A stretch of 57,847 nucleotides of DNA, taken from Lachnospiraceae bacterium. GTDB lineage: Bacteria; Bacillota; Clostridia; Lachnospirales; Lachnospiraceae. Under the pieces are notes generated by a model. It did not search any database and was not told where the DNA came from. It saw only the letters and a list, made by a program, of their open reading frames with translations. Below are positions 1 to 8,776 of the stretch, piece by piece. The DNA is taken from positions 1 through 57,847 of the forward strand of contig JAFYZH010000005.1 in assembly GCA_017548765.1 (NCBI GenBank), given 5' to 3'. How positions within the stretch are numbered: the first letter of the stretch is position 1; the number at the start of each line of letters is the position of its first letter. Made by a program: the position numbers and the translations under genes.

Positions 1-891
1 ACGACCATCGTTAAGAAGATACCGAAGTGGGTTCCGATGCTTAGCGCAGCGGCGGCGATCCTGGTATTATTTGTCGGAGGCTTCCTACTGTATAAGCATT
101 TCGGCGGCACGTCGGACGGACCGAAGGATCTGATCGCGAAGCACGTTCCCGCACCGGATGCAGCATCGGCAGTCACGGAGATCTACCGCGAGTACCCGTG
201 GAACGAGAGAATGAACCCGGAGCGTTTTCCGGTGACGGAGTATGATAGCCGCAAGTACACAACTCGCCTGATCCTGGTCCACGCGGAAAATGTGGGCGAG
301 AAACTCGGCGAGGGACATGTCAGCGGATACGACACGTATAACGAAGAGGCACATGAATTGAATGTTCCGGTCTATGCGATCCGCGGGATCGATCCGACCG
401 TCGGGATTTGTGTTTCATTTCCCGATGAGCCCGACCGGGCCTATGCCTACACGAACTTTTCCTACGTGCCGAAGGACCTGAAGGAGTTCATCGACGTGCT
501 GAGCCTGCGCGAGACGATGACGACCGGCCTGGTGTACGTGGGCGAATATACTGCCGATGGACAGATCGTGTACGAGGATGTTCCGACGTCGCTGATCTGG
601 GACATCCTTTTGGATGACACCTCCGTGGTCAATGACGGCACGGAGAACTACACAACGTACAGAAGAGCATTTTCGATCTCGACCAGCGTTAACCTGATCG
701 GCTGCCACAATCTGTCGATGAGCCTGACCTCGGATGGCGTGCTATTTACCAACGTCCCGGACTGGACGGGAAAGGCATTTCGGATCGGAGCCGAAAAAGT
801 GCAACGTTTCCTAAAGGAAGTCGAGGAGAACTACCAGGGCTACCGATATATTTACGACGAACCGGACGGAATGACCGGGCAGCCGGAGTGA
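1..891 (+). CDS. Membrane-anchored protein of unknown function, 5' end outside window
   Basis: The reading frame is open to the left edge, so the gene is probably truncated by the window; the first internal ATG is at 37. The visible protein starts with a basic stretch (KKIPKW), then one hydrophobic helix (around LSAAAAILVLFVGGFLLY), then about 250 soluble residues that would lie outside the membrane. I see no LRR, EF-hand, lipobox or catalytic motif. It stands directly upstream of the first sigma cassette. Basic segment plus single helix plus ectodomain resembles the layout of the receptors downstream, so it could be the end of another sigma-linked membrane protein, but that is inference. Function not recognised. 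Confidence 0.6.
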   Translation, partial: TTIVKKIPKWVPMLSAAAAILVLFVGGFLLYKHFGGTSDGPKDLIAKHVPAPDAASAVTEIYREYPWNERMNPERFPVTEYDSRKYTTRLILVHAENVGEKLGEGHVSGYDTYNEEAHELNVPVYAIRGIDPTVGICVSFPDEPDRAYAYTNFSYVPKDLKEFIDVLSLRETMTTGLVYVGEYTADGQIVYEDVPTSLIWDILLDDTSVVNDGTENYTTYRRAFSISTSVNLIGCHNLSMSLTSDGVLFTNVPDWTGKAFRIGAEKVQRFLKEVEENYQGYRYIYDEPDGMTGQPE

Positions 892-955
892 TCGCGTAGC
901 ATCACAACGAAAACGACAGGGTGCCTGCCACACCCGGAAAAAATATTTTTACACC

Positions 956-997
956 TGTAACCTTTCCTTTGCGACATCGGAGTAGATAAGTGAAAGG
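956..997 (+). promoter_or_regulatory. Probable ECF-type promoter of sigma cassette 1
   Basis: TGTAACCTTT at 956-965 is followed 26 bp later (start to start) by GTAGATAAGTGAAAGG at 982-997. The same pair stands before the other three sigma genes in this window. TGTAACC resembles -35 elements of ECF sigma factors. Direct conservation is seen; autoregulation is inferred. Confidence 0.7.
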
Positions 998-1035
998 CTT
1001 GAAACAAAAATCTACAGAAAGGACAGGGCCGGGAT

Positions 1036-1605
1036 ATGATGAAAGACGATGATATCATCGAGTTATACTTCCAACGGAACGAAAGCGCGCTCGTGGAGAC
1101 TTCCGATAAATACGGAAGTTACTGCAGGAGTATAGCCCGCAGAATATTGAATGACGAGGAGACGGCGAAGGAATGCCTGAACGATACTTTGTATCACAGC
1201 TGGAATGCTATCCCTCCGAAACGGCCGAACTGCCTCAAAACCTTCGTAGGCAAGATCGCCCGCAATGTCTCTCTGAAACGCCTGGAGAAAGCACAGGCCG
1301 TGAAACGCGGCGGCGGAGAGGCGGCCATAGCGATCGATGAACTCGAAGAGTGCGTGGCAGACATATCCGTCCGGGAAGCCGAGCAGATCGAGGAGGACAT
1401 GGTCATCCGCGAGGTGCTGGATCAGTTCCTGGCCGGATTGCCTAAGCAAACCCGCCGGGTATTCATGCGTCGCTACTGGTATTGCAGTTCTGTCCATGAG
1501 ATCGCACTCGCTTTCGGCCTGACCGAGAGCAATGTAAAGACAAGCCTTTCTCGAGCCAGAGGTAAACTAAAAGAGGCATTGGAGAAAGCAGGTGTCGTAT
1601 TATGA
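1036..1605 (+). CDS. ECF-like RNA polymerase sigma factor, cassette 1
   Basis: A 189-residue sigma-70 family protein. Region 2 lies at about residues 15-85 (core around SIARRILNDEETAKECLNDTL and the following W, then KIARNVSLKR). Region 4 lies at about 125-182 (FMRRYWYCSSVHEIA, then the recognition helix LTESNVKTSLSRARGKL). It would direct core polymerase to the promoter type seen at 956-997. The start is the first of two adjacent ATGs, behind an AGAAAGGACAGGG stretch. The stop overlaps the next gene by ATGA, so sigma and membrane partner are probably made together. Three close paralogues sit at 2750, 7019 and 18081. The family is clear; the target genes are unknown. Confidence 0.93.
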   Translation: MMKDDDIIELYFQRNESALVETSDKYGSYCRSIARRILNDEETAKECLNDTLYHSWNAIPPKRPNCLKTFVGKIARNVSLKRLEKAQAVKRGGGEAAIAIDELEECVADISVREAEQIEEDMVIREVLDQFLAGLPKQTRRVFMRRYWYCSSVHEIALAFGLTESNVKTSLSRARGKLKEALEKAGVVL

Positions 1606-2552
1606 GTAAAAAGATCGCAAAAAACCGCTTGATGAACCGCATCGGCGAAGTCGATGAGAAGTATGTTCAGGAAGCACAATACACGGAGAAAGAACTTAAA
1701 AACCTGAAACCGGATAAGGTAAGCTCGGCATTGGCCGAAGCAGAACAAATAGCGGGGGAGATCACGGCGGAAGAGCCGGCGATCACGCCCGTAGTAAACA
1801 CGGATCCCGAGATCGAGCAGGAATTCCTGCCGACGAAAAACAACAAGATCATAACGATCGTCCGCATCGCAGTCAGCGTGTCGCTCGTGGCGGCGGCGAT
1901 CCTGCTGTTTGTCTTCTTGTGGAACCCGAATCGCAGCCAGGTCGCCACGACGACGGACGCCACTGAGGCACCCACCGAGACGGAGGCTGAGCCTGACACG
2001 ACGCAGGAGATCACCGAGGCCACTACGGAAGCACCGACCACTGCAGTAGCCGGGGTGAGGATCGACGAGGAGCATTTCCCGGATCCTAACTTCCGGGCAT
2101 TTATCACGAAACACTTCGATACGAACAGAGATAATGCGCTGGACGAGCTCGAGATCCAGAATGCTAAGGAAATCTTTTTCTACACCGATGAAGATGATGG
2201 AACCGGAAGTTCTTGGGTCAATACGCTGGATGGAATCGAGTATTTCACCGCACTGGAAGTGCTTCATTGCGCGGACAATAAACTAACTGCGCTGGATGTC
2301 ACTAAGAATACTGCATTGAAAACGCTGGATATTTCAGGCAACGCTATTACTGAACTCGATCTGAGCCAGAATAAAGCATTGGAAATTCTTGATTGCTCCC
2401 GGAATGATATTCGGGAGGTGGACGTCAGTTCGAATACTTCACTGGAGACGCTTCGCTGCTCTGGTAACCCGTTGGAGGTACTGAATGTGGGACCTCTTCC
2501 CGAAAAGGAATCCTTCTTTTGTGATGTAGATACTTGGCATTTGGAAAAGTGA
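1602..2552 (+). CDS. Membrane LRR protein, putative anti-sigma receptor, cassette 1
   Basis: The 316-residue protein has a cytoplasmic N-terminus (1-82) with VDEKYVQEAQYTEKE, one membrane helix (about 83-107, ending FLWNPN), a Thr/Glu/Ala-rich linker (about 115-150), the cap HFPDPNFRAFI, an EF-hand-like loop (about D173-E184) and four 21-residue LRRs with the cysteine-ladder pattern (LxxLxCxxNxLxxLDVSxN). This is the shortest LRR ectodomain of the array. The ATGA overlap with the sigma gene, and the motif shared with the other three sigma-linked membrane proteins, suggest it holds and releases the sigma factor in response to an outside signal; that role is inferred. No LPXTG is present. A perfect hairpin terminator follows. 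Confidence 0.85.
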   Translation: MSKKIAKNRLMNRIGEVDEKYVQEAQYTEKELKNLKPDKVSSALAEAEQIAGEITAEEPAITPVVNTDPEIEQEFLPTKNNKIITIVRIAVSVSLVAAAILLFVFLWNPNRSQVATTTDATEAPTETEAEPDTTQEITEATTEAPTTAVAGVRIDEEHFPDPNFRAFITKHFDTNRDNALDELEIQNAKEIFFYTDEDDGTGSSWVNTLDGIEYFTALEVLHCADNKLTALDVTKNTALKTLDISGNAITELDLSQNKALEILDCSRNDIREVDVSSNTSLETLRCSGNPLEVLNVGPLPEKESFFCDVDTWHLEK

Positions 2553-2593
2553 AACGATCCGAATTCTAAGCACGATTAAAAGTGATGAATAGC

Positions 2594-2637
2594 AAAATGG
2601 CGAGGTCGGTTGAAAAATCGACCTCGCCATTTTATAC
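2594..2637 (+). terminator. Rho-independent terminator after cassette 1
   Basis: A perfect 15-bp stem (2594-2608 with 2619-2633), loop GTTGAAAAAT, ends in a short T run. The A-tract on the left arm makes it usable from both strands. The loop type and the sequence after it recur in the terminators at 5182 and 6844, showing that terminators were copied along with the cassettes. Confidence 0.9.
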
Positions 2638-2668
2638 TATAAGGGTAATGAACATCCGAAAGTTTTTT

Positions 2669-2710
2669 TGTCCGGTTTCGCACGTAATTCCTGTGTAGAT
2701 AAGTGAAAGG
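2669..2710 (+). promoter_or_regulatory. Probable ECF-type promoter of sigma cassette 2
   Basis: TGTCCGGTTT at 2669-2678, then GTAGATAAGTGAAAGG at 2695-2710. The downstream block is identical over 16 bp to that of cassette 1 and the spacing is the same (26 bp), while the centre of the upstream element differs. Confidence 0.65.
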
Positions 2711-2749
2711 GTTGAAGCTGACCACAAAAAACATGAAAGGATCACGACC

Positions 2750-3319
2750 ATGATGAGGGATGAACAGATCATTGAGTTATACTTCGGACGCGACGAGCGC
2801 GCGCTCGTTGAAACCTCCGATAAATACGGCAACTACTGCCGTAGTATTTCCCGTAGTATTCTGAACGACGAAGAATCGGCAAAGGAGTGCTTTAATGACA
2901 CGCTGTATCATAGTTGGAATGCAATTCCGCCGAAGCGCCCGAACAGCTTGAAAACGTTCGTGGGGAAGATCATCCGAAACCTGTCTTTGAACCGTTTGGA
3001 GAAAGCGCTTGCGAAGAAACGCGGAGGCGGCGAGGCGGAAGTCGCGATCGATGAACTCGTCCAATGTCTGGAAGACAAAACCATTCAGAACGCGGAGCAG
3101 TTGGAGGAAAGCCTGGTGATCCGCGAAGTCATGGACCAGTTCATGGCTGAACTGAAACCGCAGAACCGCCGTATTTTCGTGCGCCGCTACTGGTATTGCA
3201 GTTCAGTGCGGGAGATCGCGGTAGCCATGGGAATGTCCGAGAGCAATGTTGAAAAGAGCCTGTATCGTGTCAGGGGTCAGCTTCGAAAAGCCCTGGAGAA
3301 AGCAGGTGTCGTAGTATGA
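2750..3319 (+). CDS. ECF-like RNA polymerase sigma factor, cassette 2
   Basis: A 189-residue paralogue of the cassette 1 sigma factor, with the same region 2 (SISRSILNDEESAKECFNDT) and region 4 (FVRRYWYCSSVREIAVAMG, then MSESNVEKSLYRVRGQL). The recognition helix differs (VEKSLYRVRGQL against VKTSLSRARGKL), so promoter preference may have shifted slightly, although the promoter blocks are very alike. The start is supported by GAAAGGATC about 8 bases upstream. The stop overlaps the LRR receptor gene by ATGA. It probably works as a pair with that gene. Confidence 0.93.
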   Translation: MMRDEQIIELYFGRDERALVETSDKYGNYCRSISRSILNDEESAKECFNDTLYHSWNAIPPKRPNSLKTFVGKIIRNLSLNRLEKALAKKRGGGEAEVAIDELVQCLEDKTIQNAEQLEESLVIREVMDQFMAELKPQNRRIFVRRYWYCSSVREIAVAMGMSESNVEKSLYRVRGQLRKALEKAGVVV

Positions 3320-5145
3320 GTAAGCGAGAAGATAAGTACATCTTGATGGGTTGGGTCGGCGAGATCGACGATAAGTACATTCGTGAGGCAGAATACACGA
3401 AGCAGGAACAGGCGAACCTGAAAGCGAGCGGTATAAGTGTCGTGGTGGAGAGCACTGCGACATACGCGGGCGAAGCGGCGGATGAGGCGGATGAAGTATT
3501 TGAAGGGGTTGATCCTTCTTTCGATAACGGGGATCCTGCTAATGAAGAGGGAGAGAGAACCGAAAAGAAAAACAAGATCGTTACCTTTGTAGCAGTTGCG
3601 ACGGGCATTTCGCTCGTGGCGGCAGCGATCCTGCTGTTCGTCTTCTTGTGGAACCCGAATCGCAGCCAGGTCGCCACGACGACGGAGGCAGACACGACGC
3701 AGGAGGCCACCGAGGCTCCTGCCGAGACAGAAACTGAGCCGGTCACAACGCAGGAGGTTACGGAAGAAGCGACGGTCGAAGTGTCCGGAATAAGGATCAA
3801 CGAGGAGAATTTCCCGAGTGAGACGTTCCGTAAGTATATCCGAGAAAAATATGACAAGGATGGAGACGGAGCTCTCAGTGAGAAGGAAGTCAGCGTAGAG
3901 CTCGTATTGTACGTGGATGAAATCTGGACTGAGGAGCAGATCGCAAACGGAGAGGTGGACCTTAAGGGACTCGAAGTATTTTCTGCGTTGAGCTATCTCG
4001 ATTGCAAAAATGCGCATTTGGGGAAACTGGATGTTAGTTGTTATCCGAATTTGGAAGTGTTGTACTGCAGCGAAAATGATCTGACGGAGCTTGATCTGAG
4101 CCACAATCCGATATTATCGGAGTTGGATTGCGAAAAAAACAAATTAAAGAAACTTGATCTGAGTCACAATCCTGCTCTGAGATTTCTGAAATGCATGCAA
4201 AACGAGCTGTCCGTGTTGGACGTAAGCCAAAATCCGGAGTTGACATATATCGATTGTTCAGATAACGAATTGGGTTCACTGGATGTGAGTAAAAACCCGA
4301 AGTTGGAGGATCTGATCTGCGGTAGTACCAACCTGATCTCGCTGGATGTGACCTATAATCCGGAGTTATCGTCGTTGTACTGTCCGGGCAATTCTCTTAC
4401 CGAACTGGACGTAAGTCAAAACCCGAATTTGTACTACCTGTTATGCGACGATAATTCTCTGACGAAGTTGGATGTAAGTCATAATCCCGAACTTGGCATC
4501 CTCGGCTGTGTCAAAAATTCTCTGAAGGAACTGAGTGTGAGCCAAAACCCGAACCTGAAAGAATTGCACTGCTCGCAAAACGAGTTGGCAGAGCTGGATG
4601 TCACGAATAATCCGGCGCTGGAATTTCTGGATTGTAACGTTAATAAACTGACTCGACTGGATGTGAGCCAAAACCCGAACCTGAAAGAATTGCGCTGCAC
4701 ACGCAACTACCTGACGGAACTGGATGTCACAAACAATCCGGACCTGGAGAACTTATTATGTTGTCTAAACAGCGCATTGGCTTCGCTGGATGTCAGCCAC
4801 AATGAAAAATTGAAACATCTGGACTGCGCAAAATGTGCTCTGGAAGCATTGAATGTCAGTCAGAATACGGAGCTGTATTTCCTGTACTGTAACCATAACA
4901 GTATTAAAGAACTGGATCTCGGTACGTACACAAATCGGCACCTGGTTCTTATCGACTGTGCCGGTAACCCTTTGACGCAACTGAATGTAAGTAATTTTCC
5001 CGAAGTGCAGGCTATCAGATGCAATAAAGATCTTCCGGTTTTGGGACTGGGAGAGGGATTTGAGGTCGTTCGGGAGGATGCGGGAGAGTCCGGATATGAA
5101 ACGGATTACTATTTTCGGATCAATGCCGGTATAGATTTGAACTAA
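3316..5145 (+). CDS. Membrane LRR protein, putative anti-sigma receptor, cassette 2
   Basis: The 609-residue protein has a cytoplasmic part (1-87) with IDDKYIREAEYTKQE, a membrane helix at about 88-112 (ending FLWNPN), a Thr/Glu linker, the cap NFPSETFRKYI, a canonical EF-hand loop (D180 to E191) and about 16 LRRs of 21 residues, most with the ladder cysteine. Two LRRs (42 residues) are tandemly duplicated: the same 30 bp recurs at 4537 and 4663, exactly 126 bp apart. The DNA for the membrane helix is almost identical to that of the cassette 1 receptor over 77 bp. It overlaps its sigma gene by ATGA. Predicted role: surface sensor controlling that sigma factor (inferred). Confidence 0.87.
   Translation: MSKREDKYILMGWVGEIDDKYIREAEYTKQEQANLKASGISVVVESTATYAGEAADEADEVFEGVDPSFDNGDPANEEGERTEKKNKIVTFVAVATGISLVAAAILLFVFLWNPNRSQVATTTEADTTQEATEAPAETETEPVTTQEVTEEATVEVSGIRINEENFPSETFRKYIREKYDKDGDGALSEKEVSVELVLYVDEIWTEEQIANGEVDLKGLEVFSALSYLDCKNAHLGKLDVSCYPNLEVLYCSENDLTELDLSHNPILSELDCEKNKLKKLDLSHNPALRFLKCMQNELSVLDVSQNPELTYIDCSDNELGSLDVSKNPKLEDLICGSTNLISLDVTYNPELSSLYCPGNSLTELDVSQNPNLYYLLCDDNSLTKLDVSHNPELGILGCVKNSLKELSVSQNPNLKELHCSQNELAELDVTNNPALEFLDCNVNKLTRLDVSQNPNLKELRCTRNYLTELDVTNNPDLENLLCCLNSALASLDVSHNEKLKHLDCAKCALEALNVSQNTELYFLYCNHNSIKELDLGTYTNRHLVLIDCAGNPLTQLNVSNFPEVQAIRCNKDLPVLGLGEGFEVVREDAGESGYETDYYFRINAGIDLN
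4537..4692 (+). repeat. In-frame tandem duplication of two LRRs
   Basis: An identical 30-bp stretch beginning GTGAGCCAAAACCCG occurs at 4537 and 4663, 126 bp apart, which is exactly two 63-bp repeat units. This points to recent in-frame repeat gain inside the receptor gene. Confidence 0.8.
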
Positions 5146-5181
5146 AGATTTTATTAAAAATTTAACGAGTTCCTCATGATT

Positions 5182-5217
5182 CGACGGGTTCGGTTAAAAA
5201 ACGAACCCGTCGTTTTA
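5182..5217 (+). terminator. Rho-independent terminator after cassette 2
   Basis: An 11-bp stem CGACGGGTTCG / CGAACCCGTCG (5182-5192 with 5202-5212), with an A-rich loop and a TTTTAT tail. Confidence 0.88.
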
Positions 5218-5323
5218 TACCAATAGTGTCCCGCCTGAAAATACTGTATTGACCGTTCGATTTTTTTATCCTCACGAAGAGATCACGATCCTCCCTACGA
5301 TTAAAAGAGATCGCCCACGTTTA

Positions 5324-5339
5324 TTCAAGTTAACTTGAA
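5324..5339. promoter_or_regulatory. 16-bp perfect palindrome upstream of LRR gene
   Basis: TTCAAGTTAACTTGAA is a perfect 16-bp inverted repeat, about 90 bp before the chosen start of the next gene. It has the size of a dimeric repressor site. No clear sigma-A promoter is visible around it. Function inferred only from symmetry. Confidence 0.45.
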
Positions 5340-5426
5340 AGGATAAGCCTGCCGCACTATGATTAGCATATGGAAAGCATATGCGGGCGCAGAAGCGACC
5401 CGATCGAGAAAGGGATGAATAGCAAC

Positions 5427-6767
5427 ATGACGGATAATAAGATCATTAAGAGGGAACACGCATGGATGAAGGATCCGAGTAACAGTCGGTTTTTATTTCG
5501 CCGGCACCCGTGGTTAGGGGTGGTTTTGCTCCTGACGGCAGCGGTTCTGCTCGTTATCCAATACCAGTACTGGTGGCGTTTCACTCCCGCGGAGATCAAC
5601 GAGAAGAACTTCCCGGATGAACTGTTTCGTGAGTATGTACAAAGGTTTGATGCGGACAGAGATGGGACACTGGGCAGAGCCGAACTGAAAGCAGTGACGG
5701 AGATCGAGATAGCTGATGAGATAGACTCTTCGGATAAGTTCAATGTCAAAGTGATACGAAGTGTTACCAGCTTAAAAGGCATAGAGTATTTTTTGAACTT
5801 GGAATCACTGTTTTGTGACGGCTGTGAAGATCTACATCAACTGGATCTAAGCAAAAACCGTTCGCTAAAGGAACTGGCCTGCATCCGTACCGGGGTGACG
5901 ACGTTGGACGTGAGTCATAACAAGGAATTGACGACCCTTGCTTTCACAAATGTTTCTTCCTCTATTTTTGAGAGAGGCAATCTGACAGAACTGGATGTAA
6001 GTAAAAACAAAAAACTTGAGTATTTATGGTGCGCAGCGGAAAGACTTACGACCCTGGATGTAAGTAAAAACAAGGCTTTGACGACACTGAACTGTGCGGA
6101 TAATTATCTGACGGAGTTGGATGTCAGCCGAAACAAAGCGCTACAGGAGCTCGATTGTGGGGGCAATCAATTGGCCGCGATCGACGTGAGTAAGAACCCC
6201 AACCTGTCTACGCTAGATTGCAGTGAAAACCAATTGACTTCCATCGATGTGAGTAGGAACTCGCATCTGTCGATGCTTGAGTGCGAAAAAAATCAGTTGA
6301 CTGTGATCGATGTGGGTCAGAACCCGGAGCTGCTTAAACTTTTCTGTAATGAGAATCGATTGACGTCGATCGATGTGAGCCAAAACACTGTTTTGGAAAC
6401 CCTTTACTGCGGTCATAACGCGATCGATGAACTGGATGTAAGCCGGAACGTTCAGTTGGTGAACCTTGATTGCGACTACACTTTGTTGAGGGAACTGGAT
6501 GTAAAACAGAACCCCAAGTTGGAGGATCTGAGTTGCGAATACATCGGCCTCTCCAAACTGGACATCAGTGAGAACTCCAATCTGGAGTATCTCAGTTATC
6601 GCGGAAACAAATTCCGGACGATCGTTGTCAACAAGCATCCGTACATGAAGCGGATCTTATGCGATGATCCGTCGATGGTCATGGGAGCGAACCGAAACTG
6701 CAAGGTCCTGACCATGACGGAATATGAAAAGAAAGAAGCCGCAGAAGAGAGTGCGTCGACGACGTAA
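5427..6767 (+). CDS. Signal-anchored LRR surface protein without sigma partner
   Basis: About 446 residues. An N-terminal cytoplasmic stub is followed by one helix (WLGVVLLLTAAVLLVI), an EF-hand loop (D75 to E86, DADRDG) and about 13 LRRs of 21 residues, many ending IDVSxN. The sigma-linked motif (DxxYxxEA) is absent and no sigma gene precedes it, so it is probably an accessory surface LRR protein. The start is uncertain: ATGs at 5370, 5415 and 5427 are in frame. AGAAAGGG at 5407-5414 best fits 5427, although the spacing is long. A 16-bp palindrome lies upstream and a terminator follows. Confidence 0.8.
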   Translation: MTDNKIIKREHAWMKDPSNSRFLFRRHPWLGVVLLLTAAVLLVIQYQYWWRFTPAEINEKNFPDELFREYVQRFDADRDGTLGRAELKAVTEIEIADEIDSSDKFNVKVIRSVTSLKGIEYFLNLESLFCDGCEDLHQLDLSKNRSLKELACIRTGVTTLDVSHNKELTTLAFTNVSSSIFERGNLTELDVSKNKKLEYLWCAAERLTTLDVSKNKALTTLNCADNYLTELDVSRNKALQELDCGGNQLAAIDVSKNPNLSTLDCSENQLTSIDVSRNSHLSMLECEKNQLTVIDVGQNPELLKLFCNENRLTSIDVSQNTVLETLYCGHNAIDELDVSRNVQLVNLDCDYTLLRELDVKQNPKLEDLSCEYIGLSKLDISENSNLEYLSYRGNKFRTIVVNKHPYMKRILCDDPSMVMGANRNCKVLTMTEYEKKEAAEESASTT

Positions 6768-6843
6768 GTATAGAGAGTTCGGTGCGCGGGATCGCGGTGA
6801 AACTTACGAAGAAATAAAAATTTATTACAGTTTAATTAATTTT

Positions 6844-6880
6844 TGGCGGGGACGGTTGTAAAATCGCCCCCGCCATTATA
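6844..6880 (+). terminator. Rho-independent terminator after LRR gene
   Basis: Stem TGGCGGGG (6844-6851) / CCCCGCCA (6868-6875) extends inward by two more pairs across one mismatch, with loop GTTGTAAAAT. The loop and the following TATATGCTATAAT stretch resemble the terminator at 2594. Confidence 0.8.
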
Positions 6881-6922
6881 TGCTATAATAGTCCTGAATG
6901 TACGAGAAAAAAATTTCAGGCT

Positions 6923-6963
6923 TGTAACCTTTTTATCGGGATTAGTACTATATAGGTGAGAGG
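6923..6963 (+). promoter_or_regulatory. Probable ECF-type promoter of sigma cassette 3
   Basis: TGTAACCTTT at 6923-6932 is identical to the element of cassette 1. CTATATAGGTGAGAGG follows at 6948-6963, spaced 25 bp start to start. An extended -10-like TGCTATAAT also lies at 6881-6889. Confidence 0.65.
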
Positions 6964-7018
6964 CTGATGAAACATATGCTGCCGGCTCGCAGATCATGCA
7001 TTTGAAGGGGATTTGGCA

Positions 7019-7588
7019 ATGATGCAAGACGAACAGATCATCGATCTATATTTTCTAAGGGATGAAAATGCTCTCACCGAGACGACGGATAAGTACGGCA
7101 ACTACTGCCGGACTATCGCGCGTAACATCGTGCACGACGAGGAGACGGTGAAAGAGTGCTTCAACGATACGCTCTTTCACAGTTGGAACTCCATGCCTCC
7201 GCAGCGCCCGAACTGCCTTAAGGCTTTTTTAGGCAGAATTACGCGCAACATTTCATTGAAGCGGATCACGGCGCTCACCGCGCTCAAACGCGGCGGCGGC
7301 GAGGTGGTGCTGGCTCTCGACGAGTTGGGAGAATGTGTCTCGGATAACTCCGCGTACAGCACGGAGCAGTTCGAGGAAGACATGGCGATCCACGAGACCT
7401 TGAAGACTTTTCTGGCAGGGCTCCCCGTCCAGACCCGTCGCATTTTCGTGCGTCGCTACTGGTATTGCAGCTCGATCCAGGAGATCGCGACCGCCATGGC
7501 TCTGTCCGAGGGCAATGTTAAGACCACATTATCCCGCGGGCGCAACAAGCTAAAGGCACTATTAGAGAAAGCAGGTATAACGGTATGA
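7019..7588 (+). CDS. ECF-like RNA polymerase sigma factor, cassette 3
   Basis: A 189-residue sigma factor: region 2 (IARNIVHDEETVKECFNDTL, W, ITRNISLKR) and region 4 (FVRRYWYCSSIQEIATAMA, LSEGNVKTTLSRGRNKL). I take the ATG at 7019, matching the MMxDxxII start of the paralogues, with GAAGGGGAT at 7004-7012 as ribosome site; a TTG two codons earlier is less likely. It overlaps the receptor gene at 7585 by ATGA. It probably heads a four-gene operon of sigma, receptor, lipoprotein LRR and long anchored LRR (7019-12659), whose gaps are only 28 and 55 bp. Confidence 0.93.
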   Translation: MMQDEQIIDLYFLRDENALTETTDKYGNYCRTIARNIVHDEETVKECFNDTLFHSWNSMPPQRPNCLKAFLGRITRNISLKRITALTALKRGGGEVVLALDELGECVSDNSAYSTEQFEEDMAIHETLKTFLAGLPVQTRRIFVRRYWYCSSIQEIATAMALSEGNVKTTLSRGRNKLKALLEKAGITV

Positions 7589-8748
7589 GTAAGCTCACGA
7601 AAGAACGCCTGCTGACTCTCTTTAGCGGCATCGACGACGAATATATCGTCGAAGCTGAGTATACCGAAGAAGAGCGTGCCCGCCTGACAGTAGCTGCCAG
7701 AGCAGCCACCGCGATCGCGAAAGAGGCCGAAGAGACTTCACAGCAGCAAACATCGACCCGAAACACGGACGAAGAGGATAAAATAATCGACGAGGAACTG
7801 CAGACCAAACCGGAGGCGCTCCCGAAGAATACGGCAGCTAAGATCATACGCATCACGTTTGGGGCTATGCTCGCGGCAGCGGCGCTCCTCGCACTGGTGC
7901 TCCTCTGGAACCCGGACTGGAGCGATGTTGCATCGACCACGAGCTCGGCAGAGCAGGAGGCGACAACTCCGGAGGATACAACAACGGAGGACTTTATAGA
8001 TGAAAAGGACCTCGCAGAAGTGCCAATCGACAGCGAGCATTTTCCGGATGCTCTGTTTAAGGAGTTCATCAGTGCCCGGTATGACAGCAACAAAGATGGG
8101 ATACTGGATCCGGCTGAGATCCTGGCTGTAAAAGAGATCCGTTTGTACAAAGCTGATGGCTCAGCCATGGAGATAGAGGATTTGAGTGGAGTCGAATACT
8201 TTCCGGCTCTGAAAGTGCTCGAGTGTCCGATATACGAATTGACCCGGTTGGATGTCAGCAAGAACACATTTCTCAGGGAGTTGAACTGTTCGTCTTCCCA
8301 ACTGACTGAGTTGGACGTCAGCAAGAACACGGCACTGAGAAAATTGAATTGTGGATCTACCTATATTTCCGAACTGGATCTGAGTTACGCTCCTGCGTTG
8401 GAAGAACTGGATGTTTCTTATGATCCGATGAACGCGATCGACCTCAGCCATAATCCTGCGCTTAGACACCTCACCGTCAGTTACACTCCGATGCTCGAAT
8501 TGGATATTACGCAAAACGCTGCACTGGAAGAACTGTTTGTTATGGGGATACAGAGTACGCAGATCGATATCAGCAGGAACACTGCCTTGAAGAATATCGT
8601 CGCTACGGCATCTAAACTGGAACGACTGGATATCAGTAATAATCAGGCGTTGGAGTCTGTGGTCGTAAATACGACAACGACCGTAACCGGCGCTAATGGA
8701 AGAGAAAGCATTATCGAAAGGATAAAAATACCGAACCCGCAGAGGTAG
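7585..8748 (+). CDS. Membrane LRR protein, putative anti-sigma receptor, cassette 3
   Basis: The 387-residue protein has a cytoplasmic part (1-85) with IDDEYIVEAEYTEEE, a membrane helix at about 86-108 (ending LLWNPD), an acidic linker, a canonical EF-hand (D167 to E178, DSNKDG) and seven to eight LRRs. Only the first three repeats keep the ladder cysteine; later ones have V or A in its place. The C-terminal cap (VVVNTTTTVTGANGRE) matches the end of the next gene (VFVNPKTIVTGVDGRE), and the two ectodomains align repeat by repeat, so the lipoprotein at 8777 is a duplicate of this ectodomain without the sigma-binding part. It overlaps its sigma gene by ATGA. Confidence 0.87.
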   Translation: MSKLTKERLLTLFSGIDDEYIVEAEYTEEERARLTVAARAATAIAKEAEETSQQQTSTRNTDEEDKIIDEELQTKPEALPKNTAAKIIRITFGAMLAAAALLALVLLWNPDWSDVASTTSSAEQEATTPEDTTTEDFIDEKDLAEVPIDSEHFPDALFKEFISARYDSNKDGILDPAEILAVKEIRLYKADGSAMEIEDLSGVEYFPALKVLECPIYELTRLDVSKNTFLRELNCSSSQLTELDVSKNTALRKLNCGSTYISELDLSYAPALEELDVSYDPMNAIDLSHNPALRHLTVSYTPMLELDITQNAALEELFVMGIQSTQIDISRNTALKNIVATASKLERLDISNNQALESVVVNTTTTVTGANGRESIIERIKIPNPQR

Positions 8749-8776
8749 AGAAAATAATAATTGGAGGGATGTTAGT

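Noticed and set aside
37-891. Complete gene starting at the ATG at 37
   Set aside because: The frame is open to the left edge with a basic stretch before a membrane helix, so the gene most likely begins outside the window.
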